From NCBI GenBank assembly GCA_032622095.1, contig CP136063.1:184737956-184801955 (forward strand): DNA of 64,000 nt, written 5' to 3'. This document shows, piece after piece, positions 1 to 11,200 of the stretch. The notes under the pieces are model-generated. The model made no database searches. It worked only from the letters and a program-made list of their open reading frames with translations, and had not been told where the DNA came from. Position 1 is the first letter of the stretch. The number at the start of each line of letters is the position of its first letter. Both the position numbers and the translations under genes were made by a program. This DNA comes from Siphonodentalium dalli. Its lineage: Eukaryota > Mollusca > Scaphopoda > Gadilida > Siphonodentaliidae.

Positions 1-177
1 GCCCGTGCCTTTAATGTATATTCTTTTAGCATTAGGACATATGATTTTAGATACAAAAAACAAATACTGATTACACGGTTGACTCTTAAAATTGTTTTAC
101 ATTTTATGCCTAAAGTTTCTAAAAGTCCATGAACACGTATATATTTCCAGGCTTCGGAATTTCGTAAATATATAGTA

Positions 178-706
178 GACTAGCCGATGAGCCCGACGTT
201 GTCCGGGCTATTCAAAAACCAAATTTCAAGTCGATAGCTATTCAAAAACCAAATTTCAAGTCGATAGCTATTAAAAAACCAAATTTCAAGTCGATAGCTC
301 CACCCGTTTCCGAGATCTGGTCTGCGCATGCGCGAAGCTGGCGTCGCACGGGCTCGGCGACCCGATAAAATTTGTATCCGGGGCAAGATACATTCACATA
401 CCAAATTTCAAGTCGATAGCTCCACCCGTTTCCGAGATCTCGTCTGCGCATGCGCGAAGCTGGCATCGCACAGGCTCGGCGACCCAATAAAATTCGTATC
501 CGGGGCAAGATAGATTTACATAGCAAATTTCAAGTCGATAGCTCCACCCGTTTCCGAGATCTCGTCTGCGCATGCGCTGCACGGGCGTCACACGGGGTCG
601 CCAATACGACAACGACCGTGTCCGTGGGATTTTACCCCTAGATATGAAGTTTGGTCTCGATCGGTGGAGAATCGTAGATTTGTATAAATGACAAACAGAC
701 AAACAG
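178..706 (+). repeat. 122-bp tandem repeat with hairpin leader and ACAG microsatellite
   Basis: Begins GACTAGCCGATGAGCCCGAC and contains a near-palindrome AGCCCGACGTTGTCCGGGCT. Three 30-bp repeats come first (211-300), then 2.7 copies of a CpG-rich 122-bp unit holding GCGCATGCGC (280, 402 and 524 are equivalent points). It ends with (ACAAACAG)2 at about 690-706. This is pearl-like architecture. An inverted copy lies at 30575-30778. Confidence 0.85.
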
Positions 707-787
707 ATAGATTGTATCAAAATATATCAGAGAGATATGTAAATTAGATAGATTGTATCAAAATATATAGGAGAGATATGTAAATTA
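704..787 (+). repeat. Short tandem duplication of 43 bp
   Basis: AGATAGATTGTATCAAAATA...GAGAGATATGTAAATT occurs twice (about 704 and 747), with a further partial at about 895. Confidence 0.75.
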
Positions 788-1050
788 TCTACACACCATT
801 ACTGGTGTTTGTCAAAGTTTAGTGGGGTATATCAATACTCATTCACGATCATTTCGTTGAGGTCCGGAGGATGTGGGTTATCTCTCGAATACAAATTGTA
901 TCAAAATATATAGGAGAGATGACAGTGATTGTATATCATATACGTAGTTTATACTCCATATTTAGCAGTATATGTGCCTTCGGTTGTTGATTGCAGATTT
1001 GGTTCCAGGCTAAGATATTTTTTGTCCAAGAGTTTGGCTTATAAAGTTAT

Positions 1051-1171
1051 ATATAAACTGAACACTTTTGTTTGAATACATTGTTTTGTGTATTGTATAT
1101 CATTCCATGTGTATAAACTGAACACTTTTAGTTTGAATACATTGTTTTGTGTATTGTATATCATTCCATGT
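1051..1171 (+). repeat. 60-bp tandem duplication
   Basis: TATAAACTGAACACTTTT to CATTCCATGTG is repeated at 1052 and 1112 with one 1-bp difference. Confidence 0.85.
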
Positions 1172-1292
1172 GTTATGATGCACACATGATCAGTAGACCA
1201 ATAGTTACATTATGAGATTGACACATTTTCGGACAAAATACATGTACCTGCTGCCTGCAAAGGACGTGGCTTTTCAATGATATTTATGTTAT

Positions 1293-1553
1293 TACCTTTC
1301 ACGATGGGAGCTGTGCTGGTGCAGCATTAAAGATCCTGTGCCAGTGCATTCTCTTGTACATTGGAGTCTCACATAGGGAGGCTCGCATATATGAGCATGC
1401 ACTGGCTTAAAAAGTAAAGGTAAATATTGTTCAGCCAATGTATTCTCTTATATATGCAAGGCTCCCTATGGGAGACTCGCATATATTAGAGAAGGCAAGG
1501 GTACAGGGTTTTCGACAAAAAATTCAAGAAGTTGGAAGTAAATACAGGGTTAA
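1293..1553 (-). mobile_element. piggyBac-type MITE with paired hairpins, diverged
   Basis: Reverse-orientation relative of the copies at 36170 and 56117: CCTTTCACGATGGGAGCTG at one end and CAGGGTTAA at the other. Two hairpins built on GCATTCTCT...TATATGAGCATGC lie inside. The ends are degraded. Confidence 0.65.
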
Positions 1554-2838
1554 TGATTTATTATCTCTTCCTAAATCTGTTTTGTAGTTTCCGGGATATA
1601 AAATATTAAATAAGAGTTGAAGATACCTGTCTGGAAACGCTTCTATCAATTAATATTGATTTTATAGAGACATTTAATTATATAATGTGATAATCAATTG
1701 GGACATTTTTTTCATTACTATTTTTAGAATGGACCATCATGAAACATTCAGGCGATGTCAGATAGAGATAGAATTCTCCCGCTTGCTATGTTCTGACCGT
1801 TTACCCGAGAAGTGATAAGGTCCAAAATTGATTGCATGTATTAAACCAGAAAATTTTAAATGAAATAAATATTAATTGATATACGCGTTTTCGGAGAGTG
1901 GTCTTCAATTCATATTTATTATTTTATACCCAGGAAACTATATAAAACTTGTTATATGAAGAGATAGACCATCTTTAATTGTTTGAGGCAACTTATTTGG
2001 AAAGGTGTCCTCATCTGGTCTAAGATGACAGGACAAAACCTGTTTGCATGTGGATACACAATGTCACATGTGGATGTTGCTACCTTGTGAGCATACCAAG
2101 ACCATTTAAACATGACCAATATTATGGAAGATAGACACACAAAGTTGTGACAGCTGAATTTTCATGATAAGGGCCATAACTCTGCAACAAATGAATGAAC
2201 GAAACCCATACCCATTCCATGTGGATATTCCTCCCCCATGGTTCATAAATGTACCAAAAGCATTGAACTCTAACCTTCAATGACAGAGAGTTCCAAAGTT
2301 GTTTCGGGTGGACGAACTCTTGCACAAAATGAACTCATTTCTATATCCCTTCATTCTGGGGGGGGGGGGGGGGGGGGGGGGGGGGGTCAAACTATATGGC
2401 CCTAAATTTAGGATTGTCATAGACTGGTGTCTAAATAATGGAATCTAAGAATATTTGTTATGATAGAGTGAATTCATTTTGGTGACAGGACTGCGAAAAT
2501 TAGCAATTTAAGATGATTTGAGGCCTTAAATCTAGTGAGAATGGCCTGGCCACAGCCAAGATATTCTTATTATAGACTCTAAAATAAAAAATAATTGGAA
2601 TTGTTTCCCATTTGTTTGAGTTATAGATCGGATAGAAGCATGGCCAGATTATGGTAAAATAGAGAATAAAGGATTCTAGTGGCAACAAGCAGATTAAACA
2701 GGTTATTGATCTCAGTCAAGGTTGTCTTGATATAAACATTTACACCAAAATCAATTGGGATAGGCTGACATGTTTATTTTGGGGCGAGACTGTGCAAGAA
2801 AAAAAAAGTCAATGGCTGTTTATAGTCTTATTTGGTTA
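1554..2838. other. No gene seen
   Basis: Apart from the G run, nothing is recognisable. Short minus-strand ORFs (60-67 codons) show no familiar motif. Confidence 0.4.
2358..2386 (+). repeat. Run of 29 G
   Basis: Uninterrupted homopolymer in AT-rich DNA. A 19-base C run lies at 12747-12765. Length is likely unreliable in sequencing. Confidence 0.9.
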
Positions 2839-3052
2839 CAGTAATGCCCTAAATAATCGACTCCTAAACCACAGCAGAAATATTGTTAATTTTTCAGGAT
2901 TTATTCGGAAATATGGCTTGTTGCCATTCATCGGAAAGCTGACACTGAGAGCTTTCCGATGAATGGCAACAAGCTATATTTTCCCTCTAAATCCTGAAAA
3001 ATTGCCCATAATTCTGCTGTGGTTAAGGAGTCAATTATCTAGGGCATTGCTG
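2839..3052. mobile_element. Mariner-like foldback MITE, 214 bp
   Basis: Ends CAGTAATGCCC and GGGCATTGCTG with TA on each side. Arms of about 100 bp include AACCACAGCAG and CTGCTGTGGTT and a central palindrome AGCTTTCCGATGAATGGCAA. The TA target fits Tc1/mariner. Confidence 0.8.
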
Positions 3053-3244
3053 TAGCTATCCACATTTATGATCTCATCGAGTTTCAATTGTCTAAATAAT
3101 CATATAACAGCCATTGACTTTCTTTATTGAATTTGGTCCATGGATTTCTATGAAGAGTTATTGCCATGGTTACACTATATCTTGGATTGGGAACCTCTCA
3201 TGGGAACCTGAATTGTATGGGGCACCATTCTTCTATATACAAGT

Positions 3245-3689
3245 CTTGAAATAGTGTGTCTGTCATTTGCAAAATGAGGTCCCCATAGGGTGTATTTGGT
3301 GATGCTACCCCACACAGTAGGCTAGTATCTATAATTTCACCCTCTGGGGACCTCATTCTGCTTAGGTCTCATCTTCTGAGAAGTAACTAATTATATTCTC
3401 AAATTAACATTGTTTTTAGTCTCTTTTTCCCTTCTGTTCAGTTTCTATATCCCCTAATTTTCAGCAGATAAAATGCATACCGGTAATTGAGGTGACTAAC
3501 TGGGGAACATCACCAACTTCAACTGGGAAACTTCAATCTGACCCCAGGTCTCCCAATGCAGTTGAGGCTTCAGCAGAATGAGGTTCCCAGAGGGTGAATT
3601 TGGTGATGATAGCCTGCCATGCGGAATAGTGTCACTAAATTCACCCTCTGGGGACCTCATTCTGCAAATGACAGACACACTATTTCAAG
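3245..3689. mobile_element. 440-bp MITE, copy 1
   Basis: Inverted ends starting CTTGAAATAGTGTGTCTGTC, arms of about 65 bp. Further inner copies of GAATGAGGTCCCCAGAGGGT in both orientations give four related arms. No ORF. Confidence 0.85.
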
Positions 3690-3711
3690 GGCCTGTCTAT
3701 ATATTACCTAT

Positions 3712-3925
3712 TTAGTGATATCATAAAATGTATATATGATATCACAAAATAAATATATGATATCACAAAATCGAATATATGATAGCATTAAATATTTTAT
3801 GACATCTCAAAATGAATATTAGATAATACTAATTCCAACCTGAGTTATCATAAATTAGTTTTTTGTTATAACAAAATCGAATTATTGATATCACAAAATA
3901 GTAAGCATTTAGTGATATCACAAAT
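3712..3925 (+). repeat. Degenerate 24-bp AT-rich tandem repeat
   Basis: ATATATGATATCACAAAAT recurs with variation about eight times. Confidence 0.7.
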
Positions 3926-4431
3926 CAGATTAAACAATTTCAAGGCTCTGCTATTCAAGTATCCGATGACCGCTGTAACCCTGACCCTTCCCCTGCTTCC
4001 ACCCCTGCCTATGATGCCTGGTTTTGAGTAGTTTTGTTTTAATGTTATATCACTTCTCTAAATGTGTGGCTTGCAATATTACAGTAAAATAAGGGTTACA
4101 ATGACTTTAATACTGTTTAGATGGTTATATTTGCCATTCATATTTGTTTAATTAGAGACCATTCACTGACTAAATAAGATGGGTATATTAAATTGACTGT
4201 CCCTCTTTACATGGATACTAAACAAATATATCACATATAATCTACAAATTATTGACAAGTTCACGGCATTGGTGGTGGGTATGCTGTTAAAATATTCAGC
4301 TCCGTCAAAAACCGCTATAAACAGAAAGAATAGTAAAATATAGACAGACCTTGTTCTTATACCAATCAGATATGGCATAAACAATATGTTATTGTCAAAT
4401 GTTTTTCCTTTGTTATGTAAACAAAAGCAAA

Positions 4432-5294
4432 TGAAAGTGTCAATGACACTGTAGCTCAACTTGGAAATGGAATAATTGAATGTATTACAGTCAATGGAGC
4501 GACTAGGAATGTGGGAAGTTGAATGTCTATTACTAGTTTATGGACATGAAGAGAAAAGTAAAATCCAAGATGGCTGCTGGCGGCCATGTTTTCGGCCGAA
4601 TGACCCCAAAAAGAATCGTTCCCACCTACATGTCATCGTTAACAGCCATGACAAATTTTATGATGATCAGACTAAAGGTACGACCTGTAGCCCGTGCTAA
4701 AGAATTTAGTCATACAAAGAGTAAAATCCAAGATGGCTGCTGGCTGCCATGTTTTTTGGCCGAATGACCCCAAAATTACTCGTTCCCATCTACATTCCAA
4801 TTTCAACAGCCATAACAAATTTTATGATGATCAGACTAAAGGTACGACCTGTAGCCCGTGCTAAAGGATTTAGTCATACAAAGAGTAAAATCAAAGATGC
4901 CTGCTGGCGGCCATGTTTTTTGACCGAATGACCCCAAAATGACTCGTTCCCATCTACATGTCATTATTAACATTCATGACAAATTTTATGATGATCAGAC
5001 TAAAGGTACGACCTGTAGCCCGTGCTAAGGGATTTAGTCATACAAAGAGTAAAATCCAAGATGGCTGCTGGCGGCCATGTTTTTGGGCCAAATGACCCCA
5101 AAATTACTCGTTCCCATCTACATATCAATATTAACATCCATGACAAATTTGATGATGATCAGACTAAAGGTATGACCTGTAGCCCGTGCTAAAGAATTTA
5201 GTCATACAAAGAGTAAAATCCAAGATGGCTGCTGGCCGCCATGTTTTTTGGCCGAATGACCCCAAAATTACTCGTTCCCATCTACATGTCAATA
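4432..5294 (+). mobile_element. Array element copy, head plus about 5 monomers, tail missing
   Basis: Starts with the family head TGAAAGTGTCAATGACAC, then CTGTAGCTCAACTTGG and a unique leader of about 110 bp. About five 160-bp monomers of the same subfamily as the large array follow. It breaks off inside a monomer at about 5294 with no microsatellite or tail. Confidence 0.85.
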
Positions 5295-5459
5295 ATATGA
5301 TTACGTCAGTACGTATGGACAACCCAAAAACACGTACATGTACGTCCATCTATAAAATGAAAAATGTATGTTTCATAGGAGTGCCTGTATTTCTGGCCAA
5401 CTTGGGATATATACGATCACGCCAGTACGTATGGACCGTAGGACGGCGACATGTCACTC

Positions 5460-6015
5460 TGTGTCCAAAGGTTCGCTAATCCCAAGGTTCATTATACCGA
5501 AGTTTCGCCATTCCCAAGGTTCTCTATATTCCTCGATATTCAGAAGGTTTTTATAACTTTTATTTTGAAGTTTCATTCTATATTCTAAAGTTTTGAGAGG
5601 TTTCTTTATCATAAGACTCTTTTTATGAAGGAAATAACTTAAAAGTTAAAGGTACTCAATCCGATAAGACGCTGCTAAATTACTCCTTCCTTGGTTTCGG
5701 TGGGGAAAAAAATATTTGATTAGTGTCGAGGAACCCACCCATCAAAGCTCAGAGTAATTAGATATCGATCTTTGCAGTTTGCTATTTTTATTGTTTCTGG
5801 GCCTGATCGTGCCAGAAGGACGAGGTCAAATGGGCGGTCTTCCAGATAAAGATGGATAACTGTAAAATCGTGGTAATAATAACTACTTGGTATTAGAGTT
5901 GTCCATCTTTTCTGGTTAAATACGCCCAGAATAGCAAACCTTCAGAATAGCGAACCTTCGATGTCTGAATAAGAACCTTTGGAATAGCGAATATGGAACC
6001 TTCGAAATAATGAAC
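5460..6015. mobile_element. Diverged relative of the 18-mer foldback element
   Basis: AAGGTTCGCTAATCCCAAGG-type repeats at 5467-5560 and inverted GAATAGCGAACCTTCG repeats at 5931-6005. Flanks of about 50 bp (ACGTCCATC...ATGTATGTTTCAT at about 5340 and ACGTCCATC...TACATGTTTCAT at about 6035) are direct repeats. A 430-bp-family fragment sits inside. Confidence 0.65.
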
Positions 6016-6542
6016 GCGATCCTGTACGAAGAGCCCATGACACGTCCATCAATAAATGTATACATGTTTCATGGGACTGTTTATATATACATATATAAGA
6101 CTGGAGTAAAGTTGAGACCAACATGTCTTTGTTAAGTTTGGTGCCCAGATTTCAACGAAATTTGGTGTGGTGACCCAGGGTGCCCTGGCAGAATGTATAA
6201 TGGCGTTAGTTTTTCTAAATTTTGATTTAAACAAATTTAAATGAATAAAAAAAATATGAACATATGTGAATATTCAGGTACAAATAAACCTATTTGCACG
6301 AGAATATGTTGCAGCACCAGATATAGAGGAATGTGGGCCACAGTTAGACATGGGTCAGAGTGAGATATTGCCTCTAACATTTCTCTAATTTCCAGACCAA
6401 CATCCATGGCGCCAGTCAAGCGATATTAGCCATATAGCACATTTTACTATATTTCTTCAAAATGCAATCATCAGGTGAAGGTTGAATCTGGCCAAGCGAC
6501 CAATTTTCAAGGCAAAATTATTTTAATTGAATTTTTGCAATT

Positions 6543-6988
6543 TTAAAGGTACTCAATCCAAATTAACCCTCGCAGATTATTATTTCCTTGACTTCGGAGG
6601 TGAAAAATATTTGATTCAAGTCGAGGAACCCACAACATCAAAGCTCATAGTGATCAGATACCGATTTTTTTAATTTATCATTTAAATTTTTTAGTGGACC
6701 AGCAAACAGCAGACGAGAATATTTTTTCTGACCAAATTGCAGATGAAGATGGATAATTCTAAAATCAACTGTTTTTTTGTGTGTGTGTCAGATGTTTGAC
6801 AAATCAGCAATATTCGTTGAGCAAAAAGTTGATAAATTGCAAGTTTTTGTCAATTTTATGCTATAATTGACTGCAGTTTTTTTTAGCAATTAATCGATTC
6901 TGTCAACTGAAGCGGCATTTCAAAAAATCTTCTTGTTGTTGAAATCTGATGATATGGGGACTATTGATTCGGATTGAGGACCTTTAAG
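6543..6988. mobile_element. 430-bp MITE (TTAAAGGTACTCAATCC family)
   Basis: Left end TAAAGGTACTCAATCCAAAT and right end ATTCGGATTGAGGACCTTTA, inverted. The conserved inner block is AATATTTGATTCAAGTCGAG. Related copies: 5648-5900 (right end lost), 41843-42262 (complete), 54838-55100 (right end lost). Confidence 0.75.
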
Positions 6989-7558
6989 GGAAAAATATCT
7001 TTATTGGATAAATTTACATATAATACTAAATACATTTTTATGAAAACGGGTTACGTGGATGGGGCACAATGACTCAATGAGACATAATTTATGGCCTGTG
7101 GTAGGATCCAACTTCAGTAGATGATAGGCACTTCAAAAATGAATGAGGTAATTTGCCAAATGACTATTGTTTTGGGGCTGGAGTGGATAAATATTTTAGA
7201 TCAAACAAACTGATGTCATTGTGCAATAGTGATATGTTTGGTGTATTTCCTATATGGTTACTACTTAGGGGTAACCCCTTCTGTGAAGTAGATGATAAGA
7301 AACAAGTATTAAGGGTGGTCCCAGCTCGAGATTGCATGCTTGTTCGTGACTTTTGTGAGCTTTTATCGTACTCTCAGATGTCTAATCATTGTGATGGTCA
7401 ACAATAGTGATAGCGGAGACCTAGACTGAAATTAACAATATTGATGGAAATTTAATTCTATTTAATTCTATTTCAATTTAATTCTATATATGTCTCTTTG
7501 CCAAAAATCTTAATGATCGTTGAGAATTTAATCTAAAATTACTAATCATGCGACACAT
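6989..7558. other. Intergenic, one unassigned 84-codon plus-strand ORF
   Basis: An ORF at 7153-7407 has no recognisable domain, splice context or neighbour. The rest is AT-rich, with a small ATTTAATTCT duplication near 7450. The ORF is probably chance. Confidence 0.3.
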
Positions 7559-7899
7559 GCTGACACTAGGGTTGCCACGACTATGAGTTTTCATAATCGA
7601 CTAATCGACCGCTATAGTCGACGGTTAGTTGTCATTCTGAGGCACCCACCCGTCATCGGCCACCTAAACTCAAATTTACGCAGCGGGTAAACGCCCTCCT
7701 CATCGCTATTGCCGCGGACGAGAATTGTTTTAAAAAATCTGTCCAGTCAATCAATGTTACCCGTGAACATGTATCGCGGTCACGGCGCCAAAACATGAAA
7801 GCATGCGGAATTGTCGCATACTTATTGAAAACGGACTATAGTTATGTTTGCAGAAAATCCCATTGTGCAGGCCTACCGATTGCGTCACCTGACACATTA

Positions 7900-8580
7900 T
7901 TACGCCACCTAGTGTGGTGTTACTAGCATTTGGTTTTTTTATATCGCATGGAGTACAGGGCGAATGTATTCTTGGAGATTGTTTGTACCTTACTCAATCG
8001 TACCGATATAATCACGTAGATGCCGAAATTGTAAAGTTTTACGCCACCTAGTGTGGTGTTACTAGCATTTGGTTTTTTTATATCGCATGGAGTACAGGGC
8101 GAATGTATTCTTGGAGATTGTTTGTACCTTACTCAATCGTACCGATATAATCACGTAGATGCCGAAATTGTAAAGTTAACGCCAGCGGTGTATAATACGT
8201 TTATGAAAATATGATAAATCCTATCGATAGAGTCAGGACAGGCTCAAATTGTAAACTTAAAGTCACCGGTGTAATCATATCTTGTTGAAAATATAAATAA
8301 TCTGATAGCCTGAAAATATTGTATAACCTATTGGGAGCCCATAATAAATGGGAATAACCTATTGGGAGCCCCTGCATGTAGTGAACTGAATTGTGGGTAT
8401 TTTATGGAGATTGTTTGTACCTTACTGAATCGTACCGATATAATCACGTAGATGCCGAAGTTGTAAAGTTAACGCCACTGGTGTATAATATGTTTATGAT
8501 AAATCGTATCGATAGAGTGAGGACAGGCTCAAATTGTAAACTTAAAGTCGAAAATATAAATAATCTGATAGCCTGAAAAT
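7900..8580 (+). repeat. 139-bp tandem duplication and related longer copy
   Basis: The unit starting TTACGCCACCTAGTGTGG occurs at 7900 and 8039 with almost no change. A longer block (TTGTTTGTACCTTACT to CCTGTTGGGAG) recurs diverged at about 8405-8600, matching 8110-8370. Confidence 0.85.
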
Positions 8581-8600
8581 ATTGTATAACCTGTTGGGAG

Positions 8601-8920
8601 GGTTGGCGATTATCGCAATACGATAGGGGGAACACCGTGTGCGTAACGTAACTATCACAAGTATAACGTACTCTGATAACAACATATCGCCAAATTCATG
8701 CTTCAAACATTTTAAAACATGTCATCTTCGGCTTCTTTTATTTTATTTTTATGAAAATGAATAATAAATGGGGTGATAAATATGTATATAACGACAAATA
8801 GAATCAAATTAGCCATTTTCCCCCGTGAAACTTAGGACAGGCAAGGCAGGTACAAAAATTGGTGAAATATGAGTACGAACGTCAAAGTGTTCCCCTATCG
8901 TATTGCGATAATCGCCAACC
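8601..8920. mobile_element. 320-bp MITE with 9-bp target duplication
   Basis: About 33-bp inverted ends starting GGTTGGCGATTATCGCAATA, flanked by the exact 9-bp repeat TGTTGGGAG (8592-8600 and 8921-8929). A 9-bp duplication points to a MULE-like source. It sits inside the hAT-like element. Confidence 0.85.
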
Positions 8921-9253
8921 TGTTGGGAGCCCCTGGTGTAGTGAACTGAATTATGGGTAATTTTAATTGGAGTGCGCATGTCTGTTTTTTTTGTAGTAAC
9001 CGCCATCTTTTATCTTTGGAATTATCGGCGTGTTTTATGAAAATGTCACCAAGATTTCTCCACTCGATTCTTTTAAAATGCACCCTAATCGGTCAAATTC
9101 TTTTGATAATTCTATCTAAATACATCTTAGCTACTATTCGGATCTGCTTTCCCCGGTCGAAAAAGGTTTAGTTTGACCAAAACGGCTATTGACAAAAGTT
9201 TGTTTATAAAATAGCGTACTCGATAAACCCGGCCGTAGTACGGCCGTAGATGG

Positions 9254-9611
9254 TTATCGAAAACAAATTCAATTTCTTCCATCTAAAAGATAATTACGCG
9301 CTGGACTCTGTCATTTTAAGAATATATAAGTATTACACACAGACACACTAATTCTCAACTCAAAATTTTGAAAAATGACAGTTTTGTCAACATAAATCGA
9401 TTTTATTTGCAAATCCCATGTTATTAAAATTTAACTTATTGTTAAATTTTATCATCGAAAAAAAATTCATTTCTTCCACCTAAAACATAATTATGTGCTG
9501 TATCCTATCATTTTAGGAATATATACGTATCCCACTCAAACACACCAAGTCTCAGCTTAAAATTTTGAAAAATAAGAGATTTATCAACATAAATCGATTT
9601 GTATGGCAGAT
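9254..9611 (+). repeat. Two direct repeats of about 197-bp period
   Basis: ATTTCTTCCA.CTAAAA.ATAATTA to ACATAAATCGATTT is found at about 9268 and again at about 9465, roughly 80% alike by eye. Confidence 0.7.
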
Positions 9612-9699
9612 CCCATAAATTTTAGGGCCCTTCAAATGTTTTCTGAGCTGTTCCATATTGGCACCAGAGTCCATATTTGACTGGTTCTACATGATAATT

Positions 9700-10560
9700 G
9701 TGCAACAGTACAGTCGCGTTACTTTATACGTCAACATTGGTCATTATCACTCGACAAATTTATTTCGGTCTATCGTATCAACCCCTATTTCCCCCCGCGT
9801 AGCCTGACTAAGTGTCAACATTGGTCTTTATCGCTCCACTAATTTGTATCATTTCATCGGTATGAATTCCATATCCAATTATCCACATATAACCAACCCA
9901 ATCTCTAATCCCAGTCCAATTTATTTATTTTTTTCATCGCTATAGTCACGTTACGAAATATTTTATTGAGTGATACTTGTACTTATATGTCTATGGTATT
10001 ACTATAGTATACCGTATACGTATATCAATTGCTATTCCTTTCTATATAATTCTGGTGCCATCTATAGAGATAGAGATAATTTCCGACCCCCCCGGGCCCC
10101 CCCCAATTTTATATCATTGCTGCTTTAGTACAGTCGCGATGCATTACATGGCAACATCGCTCCACTAATTTATGTCAGTTCATCGGTACGAACCCCTTTT
10201 TCTCCGAGTCCATATAACCAAACCAACATCTTATCCCGGCCTAAATTATTATTTTTACTTTCATCGGTATAGTTGTGTTACATACATATTTTTTATCATT
10301 TGATTCTAATTTGTATTGTACCACTATAGAAGTCCATAAATTACTATTCTGGCACTATATAGAGATGACTAAAATTCTGACACCCCCCCCCCCCTATTTT
10401 ATAACCTTGTTGCAACAGTAGAGTTGAGATGCATAATATGTCAACATTGGTCGTTATCGCTCTACAGATTTATATCGGTTCAACCCTTAGTTCCCTGTAA
10501 TGCCCACCCCTCCCTCAATTTATTTTTTCATTTGTATTATAGTCTCGTTACATACACATT
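9700..10560 (+). repeat. Degenerate tandem repeat with C-rich stretches
   Basis: The motif GTCAACATTGGTC.TTATCGCT and the following TTCATCGGTA..AACCCC text recur at about 9730, 9815, 10150 and 10440. Poly-C tracts occur near 10087 and 10382. Copies are unequal in length. Confidence 0.6.
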
Positions 10561-10797
10561 TTTCTTTTATAACTTTTGCTTCAACGCGCCGAGTTCTAGC
10601 TGCTGCAGAGAATACAAAACTGACAACATATTGAAATGTAAGCAGGCTTCAAACTAATATTATCCAATAAAAACTCTGGCTACATCAGAAATTTGTGTAT
10701 AAGGTGTACTCGCATTTGTTGCGTTAAAAAAAAAAAGGTCCCAAGTCAAGGTCCAAATCCCCAACAAACTGATGTGAGGTTTAACTCCATCTACATA

Positions 10798-11200
10798 CAG
10801 TAATGTCCAAAGTAATTGATCACTTAACCACAGCAGAATTATGGGTAATTTTTCAAGATTTTAAATCCTGAAAAATTACCCTTAATTCTGCTGTGGTTAA
10901 TTGGTCAATTACTTTAGGCATTACTGTAGCCCATATAAGGATGTGAGGTCTAATGATAACTCCATCCACATACAGTAATGTCCAAAGTAATTGACCACTT
11001 AAGCACAGCAGATTGTGGGTAATTTTTCCGGATTTTAAATCCTGAAAAATTACCCATAATTCTGCTGTGGTTAAGTGGTCAATTACTTTGGGCATTACTG
11101 TATCCCATATAAGGATGTGAGGTCTAATGATAACTCCATCTACATACAGTAATGTCCAAAGTAATTGACCACTTAACCACAGCAGAATTATGGCGTTCAA
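10798..11200. repeat. Three tandem foldback MITEs, TA-flanked
   Basis: Each unit is nearly one palindrome of about 128 bp, with ends CAGTAATGTCC and GG(C/A)CATTACTG flanked by TA. Units start at 10798, 10973 and 11147; the third is cut near 11193. The 46-bp spacer (CCCATATAAGGATGTGAGGT...) is repeated too, so the unit spread by tandem duplication rather than separate insertions. The ends match the MITE at 2839, a mariner-type family. Confidence 0.8.

Noticed and set aside
6237-6419. Minus-strand ORF with GAMDVGLEI as the missing PPIE exon
   Set aside because: Resemblance to the V.EGLDVL stretch is slight and the GKHVVFG and ADCGEY parts are absent.
7153-7407. 84-codon plus-strand ORF as a gene
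   Set aside because: No recognised domain, no supporting splice sites or neighbours; such a length is expected by chance in this window.
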